A DNA stretch of 64,000 nucleotides, taken from assembly GCA_026182355.1 (NCBI GenBank), contig JAPFBL010000084.1, positions 11,268,001 through 11,332,000 of the forward strand, read 5' to 3'. Source of the stretch: Hermatobates lingyangjiaoensis (lineage: Eukaryota; Arthropoda; Insecta; Hemiptera; Hermatobatidae). Below are positions 22,312 to 32,375 of this stretch, piece after piece (position 1 is the first letter of the stretch; the number at the start of each line of letters is the position of its first letter). A program made the position numbers and the translations under genes. The notes beneath the pieces were generated by a model. The model had not been told where the DNA came from. It worked only from the letters and a program-made list of their open reading frames with translations, and made no database searches.

Positions 22312-22466
22312 ATATATATATATATATATAAAAAGATTTCACATAAACACGTGAAACAACAATCAATGATCAAACCACAATAAGAGTTAGAGTCAGACTC
22401 TGACGAGGACCGCTTGTTACGGTTGAAAGATCTTAGTCTTGTTTTCCCATTTCTTATTGTGGTTTG

Positions 22467-22528
<62 letters not shown>

Positions 22529-22610
22529 CATCAAACCACAAATGAATAACAATATGATCATTGATTATTATTTCACGTGTTTATGTGAAATCTTTATATA
22601 AATATGTCAT
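22312..22610. mobile_element. Penelope-like terminal mosaic (family B)
   Basis: A minus-strand tail (22,330-22,385), a plus-strand terminus with hammerhead-like core (22,396-22,470), a (TA)n run of about 27 units (22,468-22,521), and a second tail (22,555-22,605). GATCAAACCACAATAAGA at 22,368 pairs with 22,452-22,469. Confidence 0.75.
22396..22438 (+). ncRNA. Hammerhead-like ribozyme motif, family B (best copy)
   Basis: GACT 22,396-22,399; CTGACGA 22,400-22,406; extra G; stem II GACCG/CGGTT with 7-nt loop; GAA 22,425-22,427; palindromic AGATCT 22,428-22,433; T 22,434 (CUU triplet); AGTC 22,435-22,438, which pairs perfectly with GACT. Every conserved box is intact. The short palindromic stem III would favour dimeric cleavage, as known for minimal type I hammerheads. 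Activity is untested. Confidence 0.6.
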
Positions 22611-22740
22611 TGCCAGTCTTCAGACCAATTCACATCTATCATCCTCATGACGAGGCCATCGAAATATAGTAGTGAGTTTCTGTTTCATTTGTGTGTGTGC
22701 TTTTTGCGAATATAGTTTATATATATATATATATATAATT
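22610..22740 (+). mobile_element. Penelope-like terminus (family E)
   Basis: AATTCACATCTATCATCC, then a mutated core (CTCATGA at 22,644-22,650), GAA, ATAT, AGTAGTGAG, a tail, and (TA)n at 22,717-22,738. Confidence 0.55.
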
Positions 22741-22984
22741 GTAATGAAATATTGACCATCTAATAGATAAAATAATTTAGGATTAGTTAGCCTTCAGGGA
22801 TTAAATCAAAACTCAATGACAATATTTGGATTTTATATAAAATTTGAACGTCAGCATTGGGAATTTGGAGAAGTTGGCCAAGTGCCATGTTTCATAATGA
22901 TAAAAGAAGCTTATATATTATATACATACAGGGTAAAGAGATCAAGGAAAAAAATAAAAGTAGATGTATAAAAGTAAGAAGAAA

Positions 22985-23095
22985 AATCGAGAAGGGAACA
23001 TTTTTAATTTGACAGAAAAGAGCGTAAGATCTTATTCGTAAAATCGAATCTCTCGGTTAGATGATCGCGAATGCAAGGACTGCGGTTCATTCAAT
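22985..23095 (+). pseudogene. Penelope-like C-terminal scrap
   Basis: RKIESLG, a stop, and the DNA around GCGAATGCAAGGACTGCGGT parallel the segment at 3,455-3,515 (RRIASLS...DRDAETAVIFN). It is frame-broken. Confidence 0.35.
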
Positions 23096-23109
23096 AAACT
23101 ATATACATA

Positions 23110-23250
23110 TCTATATATATAGTAGTTATCAGCCTTTGGAGCGATTCACTTCTTTTCCTGAAGACGAGGACATCGAAATATAGTAGTGAGTTCAGTGGTT
23201 TCCTTTCTATGTGTTCTTTTTTAAATTCTAGTTTATATATATATATATAT
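23110..23250 (+). mobile_element. Penelope-like terminus (family E)
   Basis: TA tract, CAGCCTTTGGAGCGATTCAC, hammerhead-like core, tail TTCTATGTGTTC and a TA tract. Confidence 0.6.
23145..23190 (+). ncRNA. Hammerhead-like ribozyme motif, family E
   Basis: CTGAAGA 23,158-23,164, extra C, GA/TC-closed stem II, GAA 23,175-23,177, ATAT, A, then GTAGTGAG (23,183-23,190), whose outer GTGAG pairs with TTCAC upstream. The inner stem I is imperfect. Confidence 0.4.
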
Positions 23251-23341
23251 AATCCCAAAATTGTTATTGACCTCTTCTATTCTATTCTATGTTTTGTTAT
23301 TGAGGGCTAAGTCAAATAAAAGAAAATAAACTCCTTCCTAG

Positions 23342-23379
23342 GCCGACGTTTCGATGTATTTGTACATCATCTTCAGGGC
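23342..23379 (-). ncRNA. Hammerhead-like ribozyme motif, family A
   Basis: Minus-strand mirror of 23,491-23,528: GCC, CTGAAGA (23,370-23,376), GATGTA/TACATC hairpin, GAAA, CGTC, GGC. Confidence 0.55.
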
Positions 23380-23490
23380 TAAAATTAGAGTAAGAACTAT
23401 AATACATTTACCAAAACAATCTTGTGTTAGTTCTCTATGTGAGTTGTAGATTCTTTTGGTAAATGTATTATAGTTCTTACTCTAATTTTA

Positions 23491-23528
23491 GCCCTGAAGA
23501 TGATGTACAAATACATCGAAACGTCGGC
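23491..23528 (+). ncRNA. Hammerhead-like ribozyme motif, family A
   Basis: GCC 23,491-23,493 abuts CTGAAGA 23,494-23,500; extra T; stem II GATGTA/TACATC with loop CAAA; GAA 23,518-23,520; palindromic ACGT 23,521-23,524; C 23,525 gives the classical GUC triplet; GGC 23,526-23,528 pairs with GCC. Confidence 0.6.
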
Positions 23529-23582
23529 CTAGGAAGGAGTTTATTTTCTTTTATTTGACCTAGCCCTCAATTACAAAACATA

Positions 23583-23584
<2 letters not shown>

Positions 23585-23622
<38 letters not shown>
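23585..23622. repeat. (TA)n microsatellite
   Basis: About 19 units. Confidence 0.97.
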
Positions 23623-23628
<6 letters not shown>

Positions 23629-23639
23629 CAGTATACATT

Positions 23640-24270
23640 TCACGAAACACAACATGAAAGCACTTACTAACACTTACTAGATTCCATATTTCAGATAACG
23701 TATTTCAAACATTGGCTGAACTTTCAGCAGAAAAAAATTTATAGTGAGACGCCACACAACTTTCATTTACTTCATTATAAATATACATTTTTTTCATAAA
23801 TTAAATTAAAATCATTCATAAAAAGAATCCTTCCTATAATAATGACAGTAAATTATTAATTGGAATAATAATTACCGGAGCTATTCATAACAAAGCCAAT
23901 ATGCACTCGAGAAAGCTTTCTTCATATCTCACCAGGAGTGCTGGTAAAAAGGTAGACCTCAGGCATAACTGTTAACTTATTATTTATCAACGAAGAACTC
24001 TTTCGTTTTTATCTGTCAGTTTAATCAATTGGATCAAATTTAATATCTATTATCTATATCTTACTACCTTTTATTAATATTCGTATTAACTTAATTAGAG
24101 AACTTTAAAAGTTAGATTATACCTGTACCAGAAACAATCATCTAACTTGTAACAATAAACAATATGATTATGTGTGTTCTTTCCTACACTTGATTAAAAG
24201 AACAAACAACCAAGTGGTTATCACTTAACATTAATTTAATTTAAACTAAAATGCCAGAATCCTGTTTAAT
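23640..24270. other. AT-rich unique DNA between PLE remnants
   Basis: Nothing recognised. Confidence 0.5.
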
Positions 24271-24277
24271 GTTTTGT

Positions 24278-24535
24278 TATATATATATATATATATATAG
24301 TTAAATGTAGAAAAAGAAACATAGAGAAATTAAAACACACATTTGCAGTCACTAATATTTGGTTTGAACCGTCTTCAGGAGAGTTAAAAGAGGGAAACAG
24401 AGACCCTCTCTTATCTCTCCTGAAGACGGTTCAAACCAAAAATTAGAGACTGTAACTGTATGTTTTAATTTCTTTATGTTTTTTTGGCTACTTGAAACTT
24501 TATTTGTCCCTTTCGGATCGTATTTTCATGGAAAA
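24278..24535. mobile_element. Penelope-like terminal fold-back (family C)
   Basis: After a TA run at 24,278-24,299, arms 24,316-24,403 and 24,405-24,480 pair with almost no loop. The plus-arm core has CTGAAGA (24,420-24,426) but AAA in place of GAA, as a decayed CpG would give, so this ribozyme is probably inactive. Confidence 0.75.
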
Positions 24536-24609
24536 TGTATATATACAGTTGTCAAAATAACTCGTGATGTAAATATTCAAGTAACTTACCTCCTTGTCTT
24601 TTAGATAAA

Positions 24610-24800
24610 ACGATTCTTCGAACTCAATTAAATAAAATTTTCAAAAGAACACAGAAGTGAAATGACTGAAACTTTGTCATCAACCTTTGGAGTAATTCAC
24701 TTCTATCTTCCTGATGACGAAACTATCGAAGCGTAGTAGAGAGATTCAGTCATTCTATTTCTGTGTGTTCTTTTTAAAATTCTAGTTTTTATATATTGTA
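24610..24800. mobile_element. Penelope-like terminal fold-back (family E)
   Basis: Arms 24,637-24,670 and 24,745-24,780 pair (AGAACACAGAAGTGAAATGA / mirrored). The plus arm holds CTGATGA 24,711-24,717 and GAA 24,728-24,730. Confidence 0.65.
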
Positions 24801-24804
24801 TGTG

Positions 24805-25668
24805 GTAGGTATTGTTTTTGAGGGCTAGGTCATATATAAGAAAATGAACTCCTTCTTAGGCCAACGTTTTGATGTATTTGTACATCATCTAGTAAATCAT
24901 TTGGTAAAAAGGTGTCAACCTCTTTAAAGATAAATGATAACTGAAGCTTGTCTCACTCAAGAGATACTAAATCAGTGGAGCCAACATATGGAGAAAGGAG
25001 TGACAACAAAAAATAATTAAAAATAATACAGAAAACAATTTAAAAAGGAAGTAAATATAAAAATTAAGAAACAAAGTAAATTAATTAAATGAAAAATACT
25101 AAACAATTTGAATAAAATTAATGAGTAAATACTAATAAAGAATAATTAACGACAGAGCCTAAGCCCATCTACCTCTGAGGAGACAAATTAGTGCTTCATC
25201 TGAAAGTCTCAAAGTTATATTAGCATTGTGACCAGGGATCAACCTAAGAACCTGTACACAGAAATTATCATTGAAACTGAGTCAGTGAGAAATGTCATGA
25301 ATGGCAAAGGGGATATCATTACACTTACCAATGGAAGACCTGTGATTACTGATATGCAAGTTTAGCTGATTGGAAGGCAAACCCAAACAAAAACCATTAC
25401 ACTGGCTGTAATCTCATTCATAAACGCAGTTACTAGAAGTACACGAGATTTTATGAGGAACTGCTAAAGAAGGAAGTAAAGAAAGGAACAGACTTGATGA
25501 TAGGGCAAAAGTTACAGCCACGGCGTCCACATTGAACCATACAACCGGCAATATTGAGAGGCTTAGGAGAAGAGATGTGTGAAAAGATTGATCTAAAATT
25601 AGCAGGTTTGCGGTAGGAGATGGAAGGTAACTCTCTAAACTTTTTCGTGTATATTTGGAGCAAAATAC
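24805..25668 (-). mobile_element. Penelope-like element, 3' half (family A), minus strand
   Basis: Reading from 25,668 down to 24,805: a linker with the CX4CX2C finger, GIY-YIG pieces, a 3' untranslated stretch, and the family A terminus including the decayed hammerhead motif at about 24,860-24,893. It is 5' truncated near 25,668. RT is absent. Confidence 0.75.
25451..25663 (-). pseudogene. Penelope linker with zinc-finger-like CX4CX2C
   Basis: The 70-codon frame reads KPANFRSIFSHISSPKP, then MVQCGRRGCNFCPIIKS. The KPANL.SIFSHIS and CGRRGC..C signatures match the PLE copies at 55,610 and 32,500. In PLEs this linker joins RT to the GIY-YIG nuclease and probably aids DNA binding. The nuclease continues at 25,440-25,180 with frame breaks (SNCVYE, SQCN, the LSFNDNF segment, DEALICLLRGR). 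Confidence 0.7.
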
Positions 25669-25689
25669 ATTAAATTAGTTTTGAATTAA

Positions 25690-26640
25690 TTCATATTTTA
25701 ATATAAAATGAATTAGTAGGCCTTCTATTTTGCATCATTTCTAATAAAGTAAACTCATTAGTTCATACTACTCAGCCTAAAATTTATTTGAGTTTTGAAA
25801 GACACAAATAGACACAAAGTCCATTTATGTGGCTATAACTTTCTTGATGGTTTCATCAAGCAAAACAAGCAGTAAAAACATGTAAAGTTAATAGCAGTGT
25901 ATTTAGCTGTGTTAGATAACAGTCGAAATGTTGATTGTAGTTGTCATTCTTAGCAAAGACACAAGACAGCAGTGATGAGCTTTCCCTAAACTTGTTAACA
26001 TTTACACAATATTTTTACTAATTCTTTTCCAATGCAGTTAATTTTTCCTCAGTTTGTTTAGAACTATTTTTTCATATTTTTCAAAAAATGATAATATGTC
26101 TCCTAGTATAATTAATATTTTGTATTTTAGTTAATGACTTTAATACAGATTTCAGCAATATACTTGAATAGTTTTCATTTGATTTCTTGAATTAATTACG
26201 TTAGGTTTCACCCTTCTTTTGATCATTATTTGAAGTTCTAACTATAACTGTCTAACGTTATTGAGCTATAAACCAACTAATAGGTTTTTTTAACTTTCAC
26301 ACAATAAAATACATCGTTGTTATCTTAAGTCTATGGTCTAAATACTGAATCTGTCTAAGAAACCAATAATATGAAAGTATGTAAAAATACTTTTGTTTGC
26401 AGAAACTATTTTGTTCATTTAATTTATTTAAAATATGTTTTCATATTTCTTTACAACAGAATATATATAGTAGACTTATTCAATTTATTAGAAGTAGTTT
26501 ATTAGAATCCACTGCCTACTTCTATGAAGTCAAAAAATAGGTAACTTTAATCAAATTTCATCAGTATTATTTGTTCAGTTCTATGTATTACATTTTATTT
26601 AAACTTTATACTATTTTATTTATTATAAAAAATACCAGTA
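25690..26640. other. AT-rich unique DNA
   Basis: No repeat or coding signal recognised. Confidence 0.5.
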
Positions 26641-26757
26641 CTATTATTACTTTGCAATAAGTAAATTATATTGATCGTGAAAAAAATCGATCTCGAGATT
26701 TTGACTGAATTACATGTTTTGAGGTCCAAGAAATCGTTTTATGAAATTTGTTCGATG

Positions 26758-26918
26758 ATATATATATATAACAATTAAAATAAGCAGTGACACATAAACA
26801 GAAACACAACAAAGACTCACTTTTCAATATTTCGACCGTAATGGTGGTCGTCCTCAGGATAAGAAGTGAATTGACGGAGGGACGACAGTCAACTAACTCA
26901 TGTTAGTTTGATCCATGA
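26758..26918 (-). mobile_element. Penelope-like terminus (family F) nested in R1
   Basis: A TA tract (26,758-26,772) is followed by a minus-strand PLE terminus. R1 sequence resumes at GATGGGTGAGTG. This is a nested insertion, so R1 copy 2 is older than the family F insertion. Confidence 0.65.
26816..26866 (-). ncRNA. Hammerhead-like ribozyme motif, family F
   Basis: Minus strand: CTGAGGA (26,851-26,857), extra C, stem II GACC/GGTC with loop region ACCATTAC, GAA (26,831-26,833), ATAT, T (AUU triplet), then GAAAAG pairing with CTTATC in five of six positions. Confidence 0.5.
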
Positions 26919-27759
26919 TGGGTGAGTGTGTATCCAGAGTTTGCGGTCACGCTAGGGTCCAGAGTCCAGATATTTCACAAACAAATGGCCCTCATAGTGT
27001 TGATGAGCTGTATAGTCTGAGAGCAATTATCATGGGAAAGCCCCTTTTTTTGACATTATCTTTGAGGCTACAAAAGCAATAAACGGAAAATATCCTCAAA
27101 TTTTTAAAACAACAGGAAATTTTTTTTTAACAAAATGTAAAAATGTTGACTTATAATTCAATCTGAAAGGCTGTGAGGGCGATACAAACTATACCTTATT
27201 AATACCATATTAATACAAGTAATAAATATTATTTTTAAAAACCTTATGCTTCCAGCTATAATAGTTTGAAATTATACTGAAAAGACAGTTATGAATTTCA
27301 TTTGAGCATGCAAAACTGGCTAATTACTCATATATATTTTTTCACAATATACATTTTCAACAACTTTATAACTGAGTACAGCACGCAGGAAAAAAATAAC
27401 ACTCGCTCAGAGTAAATTGCATTTTTTACGATTTTTGACAAAGGGAAAGAAAATTGATTTCTTAAAAAACACTAGCATGCCATAAAAGTCCCGGTATAAT
27501 AATTTTATAAAACACTGAAAATGTAAAATATAATTCAAATATGAAAACATTGTTTGAAAATAATAAATGAAATTATCCTACATCTTAAATAAAAAATTAT
27601 ATTAGTACGACATTTTTTCATACATGTTTCTGGCATTTGCGGAACAATCACTATCTGTACTACTATCTCCAAGAATGAAAGTCTAATAAACATCTCCCAT
27701 TTAGACATTTATAATATACCTAGTACAGTAGAGTGTAGGCCACTCCAGATTTTTTTTCT

Positions 27760-28060
27760 TGATATTTACGAATCTGATAAATTCATGAGTTTTTCAAGAT
27801 TTCTTAAATATGAGCAAAATGGACAAAGATGATCGGAGTATTGATAAATTCCATTTTGACTAACAACATTACCATGGACTGAACAATGTTAATTTCATAT
27901 TTCTTCAAAGTTGCCTTGTTTCCATACGGTAAGCTAGTGGTAGGGGGATTAGTTTTAGGTTCTTTATTCTGAGAAGAGTCGATGAAGTCACAACACACTT
28001 TGATTAACTTTTATATATATATTACAAAAAAAAAATAGAATTTATAGAGGATGTGGTTGA
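27760..28060. other. AT-rich unique DNA
   Basis: Nothing recognised beyond short chance frames. Confidence 0.45.
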
Positions 28061-28100
28061 TCCGGCAACACTGAGCTTGGCTGGGAGATGAGATCACGTT

Positions 28101-28185
28101 TTCCAATATAAAATGGGCGCGTTGGGGCCGGTGCGGTGCGTATATATAAAATATAAAAGTTGGAGGACGGAGGGCAAGACGTGGA
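28101..28185 (+). promoter_or_regulatory. Candidate core promoter (CCAAT, TATA)
   Basis: CCAAT at 28,103-28,107 and a strong TATATATAAAATATAAAAG at 28,141-28,159 introduce a GC-rich block. AGACGTG at about 28,178 fits the DPE consensus in letters, but its spacing to any initiator is not resolved. The first good ATG downstream is at 28,353. Confidence 0.3.
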
Positions 28186-28352
28186 GTCGGTGCGAGTGCC
28201 GACTCGTCGGAGGGGCTCGAGGATTTACGGGGCGTAATTATAGGGTAGGCAGCATTAATTATAGCAGAGGAGGGACGGGGACTGCAGTGGAGTGAGTGGA
28301 CCGAGCCTGTGGGCACTCCTCGAGTATCTCTCTTGTAAGCATAGGATAAAAA

Positions 28353-28553
28353 ATGGATGCTGGCGAGTGCACTATGTATCTCGACTTGGTGCCAGCTTCT
28401 CGCAGCGATTCAGTCCCACCTGTACTGCCTTACTCCCACACTCAGGCTCTGCCCGAGATAAATAGCCGACAACAGGAACAAGTAATCGATCAGCCGTTCG
28501 TCCCACCACCACCCGCTGACAACCATAAATATCAAAACCGTGTGATTTCCTAA
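28353..28553 (+). CDS. Unidentified short ORF, candidate first coding exon
   Basis: The 66-codon frame begins in an acceptable context (AAAAAATGG) and reads MDAGECTMYLDLVPASRSDS, PYSHTQALPEIN and FVPPPPADNHKYQNR, with a Pro-rich C-terminal part. It lies in a GC-rich island (28,080-28,550) below a TATA-like motif, which is unusual in this window. I recognise no family and see no domain. It could be the 5' exon of a host gene whose remainder lies elsewhere; possible GT donors occur after CAGGAACAA (about 28,480) and CAAAACC (about 28,541), neither strong. The opposite strand is also open (28,680-28,372), so composition alone may explain the frame. Confidence 0.3.
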   Translation: MDAGECTMYLDLVPASRSDSVPPVLPYSHTQALPEINSRQQEQVIDQPFVPPPPADNHKYQNRVIS

Positions 28554-28699
28554 CCATAACGTGCAAACTAATTCTCGTATAATCCTCCACGTACACCAGC
28601 GCTGACATTGTGACGAAATACATAAATAAATCTCCCATAAATACACAATGCTTTGTCAACACTCCACTACTGCCTGTCAATTAAGGCGCTCTCAGCCGA

Positions 28700-30540
28700 A
28701 GATAAACTTTCAGGCTACAATTTTAGTAGCAAATTCTAAGCGTTCTCAAATAGTATATATCCAATAAATGACATATTTTTCACACACTAATATTTAAATA
28801 TTTAAGATAGATTTAAAATTAATATTAAAGATAGTTAATCTTTAATTAAAACAGATTAAAAATATACTATTTTGAAGCTTCTTATCCATAATTGGTAATA
28901 TATTGATGAACATGGTTCTTACATGTTTTTTTTTTTATTTAAACCATAATACACCAGATATTAATAAATTTATATGTTTACCCTTTATTGTTTACACGTT
29001 AAACAAACTATAATAAATAAAATTAAAAACATATTGAAGGGTCGCTTGAGATTATTTAAATATTGTGGTCATAATAACACAATCAGACACTATGTTCTCA
29101 TAAACAAATGGACTCATACTCACACTGACATGGTATCAAAAACTTAAATACACCAATTATGGTACTCCTATTTCAAGCTTTACTCAGACTTGAAACTACT
29201 CCTAACAATAAACCATGTTTTTATGATCTGAAATCTACTAATTACAAATAATATATTATAACAGTTTAATAAAACATTCGACTTTACTTATGTCAAATAA
29301 AGTTTTTAATACACTTAACTTCAACTTCTCTCCTCTTGCCCGTCTAACTCAATCAAATTTTTCGTTAATACCAATTTGTTTGTTAATTTCTATAATTTTC
29401 ATAACAATGTTTTTCATGTATTTCTTATTCATACTACATTTACATTATTTGATTATTATTGGCATTGATGTTATTTATTGGGTTTCTAACAATAATCATT
29501 AATACAAAAGTTGAATCAGTAATTATGCATTTGACATTTCCTATGTGATTATTTTAAATCTTGCAGGTTTTACTTGAACACCAATCATGTTCCAAGTAGT
29601 ATGCCAACTATATTTTATTCAAGTTTGCTGTTTGTAATAAAAGTGAATACATAAAACCAAAAAAACACCTTTAAAAGTTAGTGTAGTATAGAAATAATTT
29701 CAATTACTTCACTTTGTTTTAAAGGTTCCAAGATCCTTTTTAAAGTGATAGCAGATCCCAACTCTAAAATTATAAACTCCATCTAAAGCCATATGACTGC
29801 TCATAACATTCGAAAAAATTCGAATTAATTATATGCATTATTCATGAGCTTGATAATATTCTATTTAAAATTAGTTTTTTGAAATTAATTATTAGTGCTG
29901 GTTTATGTAGTATATTGTTTATAATGTGTGTATAAACATCTACTTTTAATTAGTTATACTAAATTTGAAAATAAATATAAATTGTATTTATTTATTCTGG
30001 GTTATTTTCATAAAGTATTATATGACATTTTTTTGTTTGATAGTTTAACGTTGTATATTGTAATAGCTTACTGAGGCCACTCTACTGAGTTTGACTTATC
30101 TGACTCTCAGAGTATGCCTAGTAGCCAATGACTTGGAGTAGTTATCTGACTGCCTTAAACAGGGACTGACAACTCTCAACAATGGTCCAAATGTGTTTTT
30201 TTTTATTATTTTTTTTTTTTGCTTATTTTATTGTTTTATTTATTATTTTTGCTATAGGAATCAGCAAAAACTTTTAAACCGAAATATCAAAATCAGAATG
30301 AGTTATAATATTTTAATGCCATTTGCTAATTATTTAAAATACTAAATACAATATTCAATGTCTTAAATAGGAATTTATTATAGATGAACACAGATAAAAC
30401 CTGCATCTTGGACGACGGGTGAGGTACGGTCGACTTGTATGTGTTTGCCGTTAGAACTGATGCTTAGAAGTTTGAATCAAGGTCAAATACTCAACCAAAT
30501 AGCGTAAACAATTGGTTGTTTACATTTACACAATTTACTT
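28700..30540. other. AT-rich unique DNA
   Basis: A hydrophobic 70-codon frame (29,290-29,502) looks like low-complexity AT-rich translation, not a gene. Nothing else is recognised. Confidence 0.5.
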
Positions 30541-30560
30541 AACTGCACTACAGTTGTACA

Positions 30561-30564
<4 letters not shown>

Positions 30565-30596
<32 letters not shown>
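30565..30596. repeat. (TA)n microsatellite
   Basis: About 16 units beside the fold-back below. Confidence 0.97.
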
Positions 30597-30600
<4 letters not shown>

Positions 30601-30637
30601 AATCTTCTTAGAATGTACACTTATTTTATATTTGATA

Positions 30638-31003
30638 CACTTCCTACTAAGTTTATCAATCTTTCCCACACAGGTTTTCCATGTTTGTGGAATAAGGTAG
30701 ATTAGATCTCCAAAATTTTTCTTCTATTGCCGATATGTTTCAGTCCTTGTTGACCATTTAAAAGGACTATAACACTGGAAATATAAAAAAAAACCTAATA
30801 AATAACATAAAAAATAAAAAATAAACACTAACATTCAAAATATAATTAAATTAAGCTGTTTGGATTTAATTTTAGGTTATGACAAAACAGTAATATTAAA
30901 ACATTGAAAGATGTCGGCTTGCAGAAATAGAAATTTTGGAGAACAAATCTATCTTGTTCCACAAACATAGAGAACCTGTGAGGGAAACTTAGTAAAAATG
31001 TAT
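30638..31003. mobile_element. Penelope-like terminal fold-back (family H)
   Basis: Arms 30,638-30,742 and 30,900-31,003 pair imperfectly (CCACACAGGTTTTCCATGTT against the mirrored copy at about 30,960-30,985). The minus strand of the left arm has an AGTCCTT/AAGGACT hairpin, GAAA and ATATCGGC, a decayed relative of the family A layout. Confidence 0.55.
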
Positions 31004-31074
31004 CTAATTAAAAATAGGCATGAGCTTGTCTGCTATTTTCAAGAAATGATTGTCTACTTTCTAAATATACCAAT

Positions 31075-31330
31075 CTATATATATATACAAAGAAAACGAA
31101 AAAAATAATAGGAATATAAATAGCTGAAGAAGAATAACAATGGGGAAAAATAATGAAAAATGATTATTTGTAAAATTAAAATTTAATTGAACAGAAAATT
31201 GAAAACTTGATAAAATAAAAAATAATTAATTAATGAAAATATTTTTTTACAATTAAGTGATTTAACAAATAATTAGAAAATATATAAATAAAAAAAACAA
31301 GCGATAAAAATAAGATAGAACTCAGAATAT
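31075..31330 (-). mobile_element. Possible PLE 3' untranslated remnant
   Basis: Its reverse complement resembles 2,570-2,700 (TTATTGTTATTTTCTTCCCG-type and TTTTTCGTTTTC text). No coding part is present. Confidence 0.35.
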
Positions 31331-31557
31331 TACTTAACAGTTCAGAATAATACTTGATGTGTTCGAGCTCTTGGGATCCACATATGGGTATACCTTTTTT
31401 TTATACACTTTGGTATTGGTTTTTTATACCACCATCGAAAAGTGCGGTATATACACTTTTTCGATGAAAATACAATCCAATACGGACAAATAAAGTTCAG
31501 CGTAGATATACAAAACGTAAAGAAAGTAAATATATACATTTACAGTCTTAAATGTTT

Positions 31558-31582
31558 GGATTGAGCTGTCTTCAGGACTAAT
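31558..31582 (-). ncRNA. Hammerhead-like motif, family C, decayed
   Basis: CTGAAGA (31,569-31,575, minus) is present, but the GAA box reads AAA and stem II is poor. Probably inactive. Confidence 0.35.
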
Positions 31583-31921
31583 AAGAGAGCACTATATCAA
31601 TCACTGGTACAGAGTCGATTGGAGACCGGCTGCATACGCGCCCGGTCACAGAGAATAAGGTAGACAAAGATCAAATTAAAATTAAATATAGGACAGGAAA
31701 TATGAAAAACTAATAAGGAAAAGAAGAAAAGAGAGATGAACAGAGAAAATGATACATAAATAATGGTTAAGTACCAAGCATTAATAAAAATACAATAAAA
31801 TATAAATAAAAATAAAATTGAGAATACAAATAATAATATTAATATTAAATAAATATACTAAGTAAATAATAAAAAATTGTATTAGATAATAATCAGATAA
31901 TAAAAGTATATTAGATAATAA

Positions 31922-32026
31922 GTGGGTGTGAGAAGGTGGAGGAACTTGGCCCAGGACCGACAACTCTGGAGGGAAACTGTGCAGGCCCAGGCTCTACGGG
32001 AGCTGTACCTCCGTGAATGATGATGA
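31922..32026 (+). mobile_element. 5'-truncated RTE-like LINE with 11-bp target duplication
   Basis: The frame reads VRRWRNLAQDRQLWRETVQA, then QALRELYLRE and stop, the C-terminal tail typical of some LINE ORF2 proteins, followed at once by a (GAT)n-like tail. The flanks TTAGATAATAA at 31,911-31,921 and 32,027-32,037 are identical, an 11-bp target duplication. The target is the PLE 3' untranslated region, so this LINE came later. RTE membership is inferred from the GAT tail and very short 3' end; another clade is possible. Confidence 0.75.
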
Positions 32027-32096
32027 TTAGATAATAAAAAATAAAGAACATAAAAACTAAATGCCAAGACGATGAACTAATTAATTAAGAGAAGCA

Positions 32097-32375
32097 TTAT
32101 CTCTTTAGATAAAGGCCAGGTGATCTACGTGTACTGATCCAATTATGGGCTTCATCGGAAACTTGTAGAGTAAGATCATTGCAATCAGAGGGGATTTTTC
32201 GCAGCACCTGTAACCAGTAGTAGCACTCATTAAAGGGGAGTCCGTTGCTTTTGGAATGAATGGCGATGGGAAAATAGGAGTAGTTGTTGACGGAAGCTCT
32301 ATGACCGTTAATATGGAGACTAAGCTTGGTGGTTACTTGATCTACGTAGAACGAATCACATCTGCTAAACTCCAA
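32097..32375 (-). pseudogene. Penelope GIY-YIG endonuclease domain
   Basis: The frame reads CDSFYVDQVTTKLSLHINGH, RASVNN, FPIAIHSKSNGLPFNECYYW, then LTLQVSDEAHNW and a stop. It aligns with the better copy at 55.8-56.07 kb (CDSFYVGLTSNKLSLRMNGH). The YVG Gly of the family is Asp here and the conserved Arg of LRMNGH is Ile, so the nuclease is probably dead. Upstream it overlaps the linker frame (32,365-32,715) across a frameshift. Confidence 0.75.

Larger units (their letters stand above)
23283..23589. mobile_element. Penelope-like terminal fold-back (family A), 140-bp arms
   Basis: Arms 23,283-23,422 and 23,448-23,589 are near-perfect reverse complements around a 25-bp loop. Each arm has one family A hammerhead-like motif. 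A (TA)n run (23,585-23,622) touches the right arm. The same terminus ends the coding fragment at 24.8-25.7 kb. Confidence 0.85.
26647..27757 (+). mobile_element. R1 dispersed repeat, copy 2, with a PLE inserted
   Basis: The R1 left end (ATTGATCGTG, CGATCTCGAGATTTTGACTG) is at 26,665-26,710 and the right end (GAGTGTAGGCCACTCCAG) at 27,731-27,748. The tract where other copies have (TG)n is interrupted by a 160-bp family F PLE terminus at 26,758-26,918. Confidence 0.75.

Noticed and set aside
29290..29502. 70-codon hydrophobic ORF resembling a membrane protein
   Set aside because: Composition is what AT-rich DNA gives by chance; no upstream context, no domain.
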